Shown here one piece after another: positions 49,846 through 57,391 of a stretch of 64,000 bases of DNA. The notes under the pieces are model-generated. The model worked only from the letters and a program-made list of their open reading frames with translations, did no database searches and was not told where the DNA came from. The number at the start of each line of letters is the position of its first letter. The stretch's first letter is position 1. This DNA is from CAVXZE01 sp964615365 (lineage in GTDB: Bacteria; Myxococcota_A; UBA9160; UBA6930). The translations under genes were made by a program, and so were the position numbers. The stretch spans positions 1 through 64,000 of the forward strand of contig CAZTOU010000008.1 of assembly GCA_964615365.1 (NCBI GenBank), read 5' to 3'.

Positions 49846-51252
49846 CTAAGGCGTGGGGAGCTCGCCCGCTGCATCCGCCGAGCGGACCTGCACGGTCTCG
49901 GCGCGTGCATCCCGCAGCCGGTCGAAGTAGGTCCAGCTCTTGAGCACCTCGACGGCACGGGTCAGCTGAACGTCGCTCTTGAGGTCGGCCGCGGCGCCCT
50001 CCTCGGGATCGGATTCCCCTTCGGAGTCCGGTGCCGCGTCTTCCTGGGTGAAGTGACCCTCGAGATCCTCCTCCCGGAAGGCCTGGAACGCGCCTCCCTC
50101 CTGCGCTGCGGCCTGGACGGCGGGCGGCTGCACCTCGATATCCGGCGCGATTCCCACCTCCTGGATCGACCGCCCCAACGGCGTGAAGTAGAGGGCGGTC
50201 GTGAGTCGCAGACCGGAGCGGTTCTCGAGCGGAAACACCGTCTGCACCGAGCCCTTGCCGAAGGTCGCACCGCCGAGCAGCAGCGCGCGGTGGTGATCCT
50301 GGAGCGCTCCGGCCACGATCTCCGATGCGCTGGCGCTTCCCGCGTTCACCAGGACGACCAGGGGATAGTTGCTCTCGCCGTTGGGGCGAGCCTTGTACTC
50401 CTGCTGCTGGCCCTCCACCCGGCCCTGCGTGTAGACGATCAGGCCGCCGTCGATCCACATGTCGGCGACCTTGATGGCCTGGTCGAGCAATCCTCCCGGA
50501 TTGTCGCGAAGGTCGAGCACGAAGCCGTCGAACTGCCCGCCGTTCTCCTCTCGAAGCTCCTCGAGAAGCCGGTGGAGGTCGCGAGCGGTGCGCTCCTGGA
50601 AGGATCGAACCCGCGCGTAGGCGTAGCCGTCCTCCAGGATCCGTCCTTCCACCGAGGCCACCTTCACCACGTCCCGTACGATGGTGAAGGCCTCCGGTCG
50701 TTCGAACCCCTCCCGGAAGACGCGAATCGTGATCTCGGTGCCCTTGGGACCCCGCATCAGCCGGACCGCCTCGAGGAGATCCATCGCCTTGGTGCTGTGG
50801 CAGGGCTCGGTCCAATCCTCCGGAGGATCCGTCGGGCAGATCGCGACGATCTGGTCCCGCGCGCGGATTCCGGCCTCCCAGGCCGGGGTGCCCTCGATGG
50901 GCGACACCACGATGATGAAGCCGTCGCGCTCCTTGCTGATCTCGATCCCCAGGCCGTGGAACTCGCCCCGGGTATCGATCTGCATCTCCCGGTGGGCGTC
51001 CGGATCGAGGTAGGAGGAGTGGGGATCGAGCTCCTGGAGCATCCCCCGGACGGCGCCCTGGATCAGCTTGTGCTCGTCCACCGGCTCGACGTAGTTCTCG
51101 CGAACCAGGCGCAGCACGTCGCTGAAGAGGCTCAGGTCCTCGTAGCGGGTGGACGCGAGGCTGCCCGAGCCGGTGATGGCGAACACCAGCAGAGCTGCCG
51201 CGAGGGATCCCGTAAAGAAGCCGATGAGGAAGCGAGCGTTCTTGCGGCGCAT
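49846..51252 (-). CDS. ctpA: C-terminal processing peptidase CtpA (S41 protease)
   Basis: A periplasmic S41 protease, 468 residues from ATG 51252. It has a signal-anchor (FLIGFFTGSLAAALLVFAIT), an N-terminal S41 helical domain (LVRENYVEPVDEHKLIQGAVRGMLQELDPHSSYLDP), a PDZ domain (GLGIEISKERDGFIIVVSPIEGTPAWEAGIRARDQI), and the catalytic region with Ser308 (GSASASE) and Lys333 (TFGKGSVQ). In many species CtpA degrades murein hydrolase activators or matures penicillin-binding proteins; next to envC that is plausible here. Confidence 0.93.
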   Translation of the reverse strand: MRRKNARFLIGFFTGSLAAALLVFAITGSGSLASTRYEDLSLFSDVLRLVRENYVEPVDEHKLIQGAVRGMLQELDPHSSYLDPDAHREMQIDTRGEFHGLGIEISKERDGFIIVVSPIEGTPAWEAGIRARDQIVAICPTDPPEDWTEPCHSTKAMDLLEAVRLMRGPKGTEITIRVFREGFERPEAFTIVRDVVKVASVEGRILEDGYAYARVRSFQERTARDLHRLLEELREENGGQFDGFVLDLRDNPGGLLDQAIKVADMWIDGGLIVYTQGRVEGQQQEYKARPNGESNYPLVVLVNAGSASASEIVAGALQDHHRALLLGGATFGKGSVQTVFPLENRSGLRLTTALYFTPLGRSIQEVGIAPDIEVQPPAVQAAAQEGGAFQAFREEDLEGHFTQEDAAPDSEGESDPEEGAAADLKSDVQLTRAVEVLKSWTYFDRLRDARAETVQVRSADAAGELPTP

Positions 51253-51380
51253 GGTGGTCCGTGGTTCTCCTGCGGGCGAGCCCGCTCCGTGGGGTTGCGC
51301 GGGGAGGCCATCGCGATCCGACCGCGCCTCCCCTTCTGGGATTCGGCGATCCGCCGGTCCTCCTTGACGCATCGCCGAGT

Positions 51381-52529
51381 CTATCGCTCTGGCAGTGGGA
51401 GTAGCCAGTCGGCGGGGTCGAGGGCTCCGCTCCCCTTGCGGATCTCGAAGTAGAGCCTCGGACCGGAGAGGGATCCGGTCTCGCCCGACCGACCGATCCG
51501 GTCTCCACTCTGCAGCCGATCTCCCACCTCCACGTCGATCTCGTCGAGATGGCCCGAGACGGTGAAGTAGTCCTCTCCGTGGTCGAGGATCACCAGCTGT
51601 CCGTAGCCGCGGAACCAGCCGGCGAAACGCACCTCTCCGTCGGCGACGCAGGTCACCGGGTCGCCGGCCTCCACCTCGAAGTCGACCCCCTTTCGGAAGG
51701 TCTCGGTTCGGAACTCCTCGTCCAGCACGCGGCCGAAGCCGCGCAGCAGGGGACCCGGGACGGGCGCTTCGAGCTGGCCCTGCAGGGAGGAGAACGAGAC
51801 CTCGATCGGCTCGGCGCGACGGGGTCGGGGGCTCTCGCGCAGATGGCGGAGGGTTTCCTCCAGCGCACGGGCCGCCGCCTCGAGCTCGTTCAGGACCGCC
51901 CGCTCGCGGGAGCGATCGCTCCGCACCGCGAGGAGGAGCTCTCGCTTGGCCCGCTGCTCCCGCTCCAGCTCGGCGGACCGGGTGCGAAAACGCCGCTCCG
52001 CCTGGTCGCGCTGGGCGGCCGCGCGGACCGCCTCGCGCCGGGCCTCCGCGAGGGCGGCGGCCTCCTCGCGAAACCGGGTGAGGAGCCTCTGGTCGTGGCG
52101 GACCAGGCGCCGGAGGGTGTGGATGCGCTGGAGCCGGTCGCGCAGGGATCCCGACGCGAAGATCATTCGCAGCGGTCCCAGCTCCCCGGCCTTGTAGAGC
52201 GCGATGGCGCGGTTGGCGAGGGCGCGCTTGGTCCGTGCGAGCCGCACCTCGAGCTCGGCGCTGCTGGCCTTGAGCGCTCGGAGCCGATCCCGTGCACTCG
52301 AAGCCTCGCGGCGCGCGCGATCCAGATCTACCGACAGCGCCCGGATCGCCTCGTCGACGAACTGGATGGCCTCGAAGAGACCGCGCTCGCGTCGCTCGTA
52401 TTCCGCGACCCGTTCGCGGCGCTCCTCGATCGCCCTTCGCAGGGACTCGAGCTCCGCCGGTGGCTGATCGGCCCGCGAAGCCGCCGGTGCCAGCAGCACC
52501 AGGACCAGCAGGGCGAGGCAGGGTCTCAC
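51381..52529 (-). CDS. envC: EnvC-like M23 protein with degenerate LytM site
   Basis: The 382-residue protein has a signal peptide (LALLVLVLLAPAASRA), a long coiled coil (residues about 25-240) and a C-terminal LytM/M23 domain. The active-site histidines are lost: FRKGVDF replaces the HxGxD motif (Arg/Lys in place of His) and PRLYFEIR replaces HxHFE. That is the state of E. coli EnvC, which activates amidases and does not cut peptidoglycan. It starts GTG 52529, overlapping ftsX (GTGA). Confidence 0.88.
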   Translation of the reverse strand: MRPCLALLVLVLLAPAASRADQPPAELESLRRAIEERRERVAEYERRERGLFEAIQFVDEAIRALSVDLDRARREASSARDRLRALKASSAELEVRLARTKRALANRAIALYKAGELGPLRMIFASGSLRDRLQRIHTLRRLVRHDQRLLTRFREEAAALAEARREAVRAAAQRDQAERRFRTRSAELEREQRAKRELLLAVRSDRSRERAVLNELEAAARALEETLRHLRESPRPRRAEPIEVSFSSLQGQLEAPVPGPLLRGFGRVLDEEFRTETFRKGVDFEVEAGDPVTCVADGEVRFAGWFRGYGQLVILDHGEDYFTVSGHLDEIDVEVGDRLQSGDRIGRSGETGSLSGPRLYFEIRKGSGALDPADWLLPLPER

Positions 52530-53431
52530 GCCTCCGATCCCTCGACGAGAGCCAGTCCCGAGCCCAGGGTCCCGAGCGCAGCGCCGGCGACGATCAGGCC
52601 GGACACCCCCTCGGCGCCGATGAATTCGGGCTTCGCGAATCCCAGCAGGAGCTCGAGTCCACCCTCCAGGCCGGGCATCAGCATCCTGAAGAGCCCGTAG
52701 AGGAGCGCCACGGCGATGAGTCCCCCCAGGCTCCCTTGGACGAACCCCTCCACCATGAATGGAATCGACACGAAGCTGCGTCCGGCGCCGACGAGGCGGA
52801 GGATCTCGATCTCGTCCCGGCGCGCATAGACGGCGAGACGGATGGTGTTGGAGACGATCAGCAGGGTCGCGAGCGCGAGCACCACTCCGATGCCGATGCC
52901 GATACCGCGGATCAACGCCACGGCTCGCGCGTAGCCCTCGACCCACTCGGTTCCATAGCCGAGCTCGTCGATACCGCGGACGCCGTCGAGGTCGGCGACC
53001 AGCATCGCGAGCCCTTCGCTGGACCTCGACTCCGGCGTCAGGGTGATCTCGAGCGAGGCGGGCAGCGGGTTCTCGTCCAGGCCTTCGAGAAGGGAAGCCT
53101 GCCCCGCGCTCCCCTCGCGGAAGCGCTGCATGGCCTCTTCCTCGCTGACCAGCCGGACCGACGCCACGCCCGGTGCGCCCTGCACCCGCAGGACGAGAGC
53201 CTCCTGCGCGGCGTCGGAGAGTCCGCCCTCGAGGTAGGCGGAGACCTGGATGTCCTCCCCGAATCGATCCAGGAGGCGCTCCATGTTCGAAACCAGGAGG
53301 ACGAAGGCACCGACCAGGAGCAATGTGACGCCGATGGTGGCCACGGCGACGGCACTGGTCATCGGGCTCGCCCGCAGGCCGTGGAGCGCAGCGCGCAGGA
53401 AGTACCGAAGGTGCGCGTCGAGCCGTCTCAT
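52526..53431 (-). CDS. ftsX: Cell division ABC-type permease FtsX
   Basis: A 301-residue protein with four membrane helices: N-terminal (AVAVATIGVTLLLVGAFVLLV), a periplasmic domain with ERLLDRFGEDIQVSAYLEGGL, and three C-terminal helices (ALIRGIGIGIGVVLALATLLIVSNTI; LGGLIAVALLYGLF; GLIVAGAALGTLGSGLALVEG). FtsEX relays division signals to a periplasmic EnvC/RipC-type hydrolase activator. Confidence 0.94.
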   Translation of the reverse strand: MRRLDAHLRYFLRAALHGLRASPMTSAVAVATIGVTLLLVGAFVLLVSNMERLLDRFGEDIQVSAYLEGGLSDAAQEALVLRVQGAPGVASVRLVSEEEAMQRFREGSAGQASLLEGLDENPLPASLEITLTPESRSSEGLAMLVADLDGVRGIDELGYGTEWVEGYARAVALIRGIGIGIGVVLALATLLIVSNTIRLAVYARRDEIEILRLVGAGRSFVSIPFMVEGFVQGSLGGLIAVALLYGLFRMLMPGLEGGLELLLGFAKPEFIGAEGVSGLIVAGAALGTLGSGLALVEGSEA

Positions 53432-54153
53432 GGCGATCCCAGCCTCCCGGGAACCTCCTCGACGATCCGTCCCTCCTCGAGCCTCACCGTCCGCCGGCCG
53501 TACCGTTCGATCAGGACCGCGTCGTGAGTGGCGACGAAGACGGCGGTTCCGTGCGTCGCGACGCTCACCAGCAGGTCCATGATCTCGAGCGTCAGCTCGG
53601 CGTCGAGGTTGCCGGTGGGCTCGTCGGCGAGCAGGATCTCGGGCTCGTTCACCAGTGCGCGGGCGATTGCCAACCGCTGCTGCTCGCCCCCCGAGAGGGA
53701 GAGAGGATAGTGGTAGCGGCGGTGCTGCAGCCCGACACGCTTGAGCATCTTGAAGACCTTGCTCCGGGCCTCGCGGCGCGGCGTCCCCACCACGTCGAGG
53801 GTCAGCGCGACGTTCTCCTCCACCGTTCTCCGGGACAGCAGCTTGAAGTCCTGGAACACCACGCCGATCCGACGGCGCAGAGCGGGGATTCCGCTCTGCC
53901 CCAGCCGGCCGACGTTTCGCCCTAGCACGATGATCTGCCCTTCGCTCGGCTGCTCGGCGGCGAAGATGAGCTTCATCAGGGTGGTCTTCCCGGCACCGCT
54001 CGGGCCGGTCAGAAAGGCGAACTCGCCCTTCTCGAGCTCGATGCTCACGTCGCGCAGCGCCCAGGAACCCGCCAGGTAGGACTTCGAGACATGGAAGAGA
54101 CGGACCAGGGCTCCTCCACCGGGGTGAGCCGGGTCCACACCCCTAACCCGCAT
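53428..54153 (-). CDS. ftsE: Cell division ATP-binding protein FtsE
   Basis: ATPase partner of FtsX. Walker A FLTGPSGAGKTTLMKLI, Q-loop VVFQDFKLL, signature LSLSGGEQQRLAIARAL, Walker B ILLADEPTGNLD and the switch His in VATHD. The family-like sequence begins VRLFHVSKSYLAG at residue 17, so the ATG at 54153 adds a short non-conserved lead; a CTG at 54108 with GGAGG four bases upstream would fit the family better. Overlaps ftsX (ATGA). Confidence 0.93.
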   Translation of the reverse strand: MRVRGVDPAHPGGGALVRLFHVSKSYLAGSWALRDVSIELEKGEFAFLTGPSGAGKTTLMKLIFAAEQPSEGQIIVLGRNVGRLGQSGIPALRRRIGVVFQDFKLLSRRTVEENVALTLDVVGTPRREARSKVFKMLKRVGLQHRRYHYPLSLSGGEQQRLAIARALVNEPEILLADEPTGNLDAELTLEIMDLLVSVATHGTAVFVATHDAVLIERYGRRTVRLEEGRIVEEVPGRLGSP

Positions 54154-54243
54154 CTCTCACCCGGTCGCTACCGCGGCCGCCGATGGCGACCCATCTTCTC
54201 GGCACCCTCGCGACGCGATCCGTTGAGAGATACCGGCTGCGTC

Positions 54244-54729
54244 TCACGAACGCTCGCGCTTTCGCTTGCGCGCGTTCTCGACCAGGTAGCTGAGAATGAC
54301 CTCGTCGAGGGGTTTCTCGGTGACGATGCCCTCGCCGAAGGGACGCCCCGAGGGCTCGTCCAGCTCGCCGACCTCGGCGGTGGCGTGGACCTCGGGGACC
54401 GCCACGGTGGTGGGCGTCGTCGACGACTTGCTGTCCCCGGGCGCGTCGAACACCGATTCTCCGAGTCTCTCCCGGATCAGGTCGTCGAATTTGCGGGCGC
54501 GAAGCGCCTCGACGACCGCCTTGTGTTGAGCCTCCATAAGCTCGCGCACGCGGCTGGTGAGATCGGGCTGGTCGAGGAGCTCCGCGTAGCTGCTCTTCTC
54601 GGAGGATAGAATCGTCCCGCCGTGGTACAGGTGCGTGATGACGTGAGGACGGGCGCGACCGCTGTCCTCGCTCTGGACGTGGAATAGCACGCCTCGGTGT
54701 CGGATGTTGGTGTTGAAGCCGGACAGCAT
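54244..54729 (-). CDS. Conserved protein of unknown function
   Basis: The 161-residue protein starts MLSGFNTNIRHRGVLFHVQSEDSGRARPHVITHLYHGGTILSSEKSSYAELL, has a helical middle (LTSRVRELMEAQHKAVVEALRARKFDDLIRERLG), an acidic Pro/Thr linker and a basic C-terminus (VENARKRKRERS). I recall near-identical openings in several deltaproteobacterial genomes but no name. Start ATG 54729 fits; a frame from 54816 includes a promoter-like stretch. Confidence 0.7.
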   Translation of the reverse strand: MLSGFNTNIRHRGVLFHVQSEDSGRARPHVITHLYHGGTILSSEKSSYAELLDQPDLTSRVRELMEAQHKAVVEALRARKFDDLIRERLGESVFDAPGDSKSSTTPTTVAVPEVHATAEVGELDEPSGRPFGEGIVTEKPLDEVILSYLVENARKRKRERS

Positions 54730-54775
54730 TGCGGGGCGCGATCCCCTCGATCCTCGGCGCAGAGCGGGCGAGCAG

Positions 54776-54804
54776 TGTGTAACCACCGCCACCTCTGCAA
54801 GCAA
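54776..54804 (-). promoter_or_regulatory. Weak candidate promoter of the conserved unknown gene
   Basis: On the minus strand TTGCTT (54804-54799) lies 17 bases before TACACA (54781-54776). The match to consensus is modest (4 and 3 of 6). If used, it places the start codon at 54729. Confidence 0.3.
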
Positions 54805-55028
54805 GCTCCAGCCCAATCGCGCGACGCCCCTCGGAATGTCGCGCGAAGCTGCCCCCTCGCTATCGGCGAAAAAACCGATCCGCTGAAACCATCACGAGCA
54901 TTCTCGGGGGAGAGGTTCTGCTCGCTCCAGGCCCTCTCTCCGCGCCTGGGATCGTGGCCCCAAACAGACTTTACGTCTACTATTATGGACGTAAAGAGCC
55001 AGCCCCAGAGAGATCGCCTTCGCATAGC

Positions 55029-55056
55029 TTGACTTTAACGTCCAAAATATTATACA
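55029..55056 (+). promoter_or_regulatory. Probable hipBA promoter
   Basis: TTGACT (55029-55034) and TATACA (55051-55056) are 16 bases apart. The CTTTAACGTC half-site lies in the spacer, so HipB bound there would block polymerase. Leader to the hipB ATG is about 40 bases. Confidence 0.65.
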
Positions 55057-55101
55057 ATAAACTATATAAAGATTAGTATTCTAGACATTAAAGGCTGAAA
55101 G

Positions 55102-55449
55102 ATGAGAAAGCAGGATTCCATGGGGCCGATCCCGGTCAGACGGGCGCTCCGCAAGCTCGGCCAAGATATCCGCGATGCCCGCCGCAGACGGCGCATCCCC
55201 GTGGAAATCATGGCTGAGAGGGCCTCGATTAGCCGGACGACGCTCAGCAAGGTCGAGAAAGGCGATCCCGGGGTCTCGATGGGCATCTATGCCCGCGTGC
55301 TCTTCGTGCTCGGCATGGCAGAGCGCCTCGCAGAGCTCGCCGACGTCCGCACCGACACTCTGGGTCTCGAGCTCGAAGAAGAAGCGCTGCCTCAACGCAT
55401 CCGCAGGCCCAGCGGTCCGCGAGATACCGCCCAGAAAGGCGCTGAGTGA
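55102..55449 (+). CDS. hipB: HipB-like antitoxin, XRE-family DNA-binding protein
   Basis: The 115-residue protein has a lambda-repressor-type helix-turn-helix (LGQDIRDARRRRRIPVEIMAERASISRTTLSKVEKGDPGVSMGIYARVLFVLG) and a short C-terminal tail that probably contacts HipA. In HipBA systems the antitoxin dimer binds operator dyads and represses the operon. Overlaps the hipA start (TGATG). Confidence 0.88.
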   Translation: MRKQDSMGPIPVRRALRKLGQDIRDARRRRRIPVEIMAERASISRTTLSKVEKGDPGVSMGIYARVLFVLGMAERLAELADVRTDTLGLELEEEALPQRIRRPSGPRDTAQKGAE

Positions 55450-56693
55450 TGGACCGGGAAATCTTCGTCTACATCGATACCCAAGAACGGCCCCGCTTCG
55501 TCGGGCGGCTCTGGACCCGCGCCCGCAAGGGCCGGGAGAGCGCGTCGTTCGAGTACGACCCCACCTGGCTCGAGCATCCTGAGCGATTCGCGTTGGAGCC
55601 AGCTCTCGCCGTTGGACCCGGTGCCTTTCACACCGACAAGCCTCTGTTCGGCGCCATTGGGGATTCCGCACCGGACCGCTGGGGGCGCGTCCTGATGCGC
55701 CGCGCCGAACGCCGCCGCGCGGAAAAGGCCGGCGAGACGCCCCGCACCCTCACAGAAGCCGACTACCTGCTCATGGTCAACGATGAGGCACGCCAAGGCG
55801 CGCTGCGCTTCGCACTCGAAGAAGGCGGGCCGTTCCTGGCCACCCAGGACGACAGCCCCATCCCGCCGCTGATCGAGCTACCGCGCCTGCTCTTGGCCGC
55901 TCTGCGCGTCGGAGATGATTCCGACACCGATGAAGACCTGCGCCTGCTCCTCGCGCCCGGCTCCTCGCTCGGCGGTGCCAGGCCCAAGGCCTCCGTCCGG
56001 GACCGCGACGGCCACCTCGCCTTCGCCAAGTTTCCCCACAAGGAGGACGAGCTCGATACCGTTCGCTGGGAAGCTGTCGCGCTAAGCCTGGCCCACAAGG
56101 CGGGCATTCCCGTGCCCGACTGGCGCCTCGAAGACGTCGCCGGGCGGCCCGCTTTGCTGCTGCGCCGCTTCGACCGCCAAGATGGCCGCCGCGCCCCCTT
56201 CCTCTCCGCGATGAGCATGCTCGATGCCCGTGACCGGGAAGCCCGCAGCTACATGGAGTTTGTCGACGTTTTGCGCCAGCACGGCGCAACGCCCAGAGAC
56301 GATATGCGCGCCTTGTGGCGGCGCGTGGTCTTCAGCGTGCTGATTTCCAATACGGACGATCACCTGCGCAATCACGGGTTTCTCTACACCGGACCCGATG
56401 GTTGGATCTTGGCGCCCGCCTACGACCTCAACCCCGTCCCAACGGACATCAAACCCAGGGTTCTCACGACAGCGATCGACCTCGACGACGGAACCGCATC
56501 GCTCGAGCTGGCCTTCAGCGTTGCCGACTACTTCGAGATTGCCGAAGACGAGGCGAAGAAGATCGCCTCAGAGGTCGGTCAGGCAGTTGAGGAATGGCGT
56601 CGAGAAGCCAAGGCAACCGGTCTCACCGACGCCGAGCTCGAGCGCATGGCATCCGCGTTCGAGCACGACGATCTGAAGGCGGCCCTTTCCTAG
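55449..56693 (+). CDS. hipA: HipA-like toxin serine/threonine kinase
   Basis: HipA phosphorylates glutamyl-tRNA synthetase, halting translation. The 414-residue protein has the N-1 domain (IFVYIDTQERPRFVGRLW), the Ser-containing loop LLAPGSSLGGARPKASV (Ser172/173), KFPHKEDELDTVRWEAVALSLAHKAGIPVP, and the C-terminal kinase core RVVFSVLISNTDDHLRNHGFLY (catalytic Asp about 303) and LAPAYDLNPVP. ATG 55449 chosen; GTG 55446 is directly before. Target not predictable. Confidence 0.9.
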   Translation: MDREIFVYIDTQERPRFVGRLWTRARKGRESASFEYDPTWLEHPERFALEPALAVGPGAFHTDKPLFGAIGDSAPDRWGRVLMRRAERRRAEKAGETPRTLTEADYLLMVNDEARQGALRFALEEGGPFLATQDDSPIPPLIELPRLLLAALRVGDDSDTDEDLRLLLAPGSSLGGARPKASVRDRDGHLAFAKFPHKEDELDTVRWEAVALSLAHKAGIPVPDWRLEDVAGRPALLLRRFDRQDGRRAPFLSAMSMLDARDREARSYMEFVDVLRQHGATPRDDMRALWRRVVFSVLISNTDDHLRNHGFLYTGPDGWILAPAYDLNPVPTDIKPRVLTTAIDLDDGTASLELAFSVADYFEIAEDEAKKIASEVGQAVEEWRREAKATGLTDAELERMASAFEHDDLKAALS

Positions 56694-56743
56694 CCCGCAT
56701 TTCGCACCAGCGTCTCGCACCCGTGGTGGGAGAGCGCCGGACG

Positions 56744-57391
56744 TCAACCGCGGGTGCGGGAGCCCCTCCCGGTGCCGGCCAGGCCCAGGAGCCCCAGCGC
56801 CAGCAGCAGGCAGCTAGAGGGCTCCGGAATCCCGGAGAACGGGGCGCTCCCCGGGGTCGGATCCTCGAGCGCTGCGAAGTCCACGGCGTTGTCGTCGCTG
56901 TCGAGGTCGGCGAAGTGCCGGGCCAGGCTCGAGCCCGCGGGCGGATCCGCGGCAGGGCTCCCCTCCCCGGCGAAGACCTCTCCGGCTCCGAAGACGCCGT
57001 ATCCCAGCGCATCGAGCACGGTGTCGCCGTCTCGGAGCTGGATCGAATCCGGCCCGTTCTGGAAGTCGAAGTCGAGGAGCTGATCGGCGCCCTCCACCGA
57101 GCTGACCCCGCCGCCCGCGTCATCGGCGAGAACGAAGAGACCGTCGGGCGGGATCACGCCGGCCAGAGCGAGGCTGACGGTGACACCGCCGCCGGATCCG
57201 TTGATCCCCACCAAGGTGAGACCGGCCAGGGAGGTGCCCGCTTCACCGTGGATCTCCACGAAGACGAGGCCGTTGTCGGATCCGACCGCGTCGTAGAGGA
57301 CCTCGGAGATGACGGGAAGCGCGCTGGCCTCGGCGCTGGCGAGCAGACTGATCAGCAGGGGAACTCCCCACAGCGTTCTCTTGGTTCTCAC
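56744..57391 (-). CDS. PEP-CTERM protein with lamin-tail-like domain
   Basis: A 215-residue exported protein: signal peptide (LWGVPLLISLLASAEASA), then VISEVLYDAVGSDNGLVFVEIHGEAGTSLAGLTLVGING (lamin-tail fold type), and a C-terminal PEP-CTERM sorting tail (GIPEPSSCLLLALGLLGLAGT then Arg-rich). Such tails are handled by an exosortase, which is not in this window. GTG 57391 overlaps the upstream gene's stop (GTGA), with GAGGAG nine bases upstream. Confidence 0.85.
   Translation of the reverse strand: MRTKRTLWGVPLLISLLASAEASALPVISEVLYDAVGSDNGLVFVEIHGEAGTSLAGLTLVGINGSGGGVTVSLALAGVIPPDGLFVLADDAGGGVSSVEGADQLLDFDFQNGPDSIQLRDGDTVLDALGYGVFGAGEVFAGEGSPAADPPAGSSLARHFADLDSDDNAVDFAALEDPTPGSAPFSGIPEPSSCLLLALGLLGLAGTGRGSRTRG

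Larger units (their letters stand above)
54730..55101 (+). promoter_or_regulatory. AT-rich hipBA control region with operator-like dyads
   Basis: No gene is recognised here. The right half (about 54966-55093) is strikingly AT-rich against GC-rich surroundings. It contains two dyads: CTTTACGTC (54969-54977) with GACGTAAAG (54988-54996), 10 bases apart, and CTTTAACGTC (55033-55042) with GACATTAAAG (55084-55093). They share a half-site and flank the promoter, the pattern of HipB-type operators. Confidence 0.6.
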
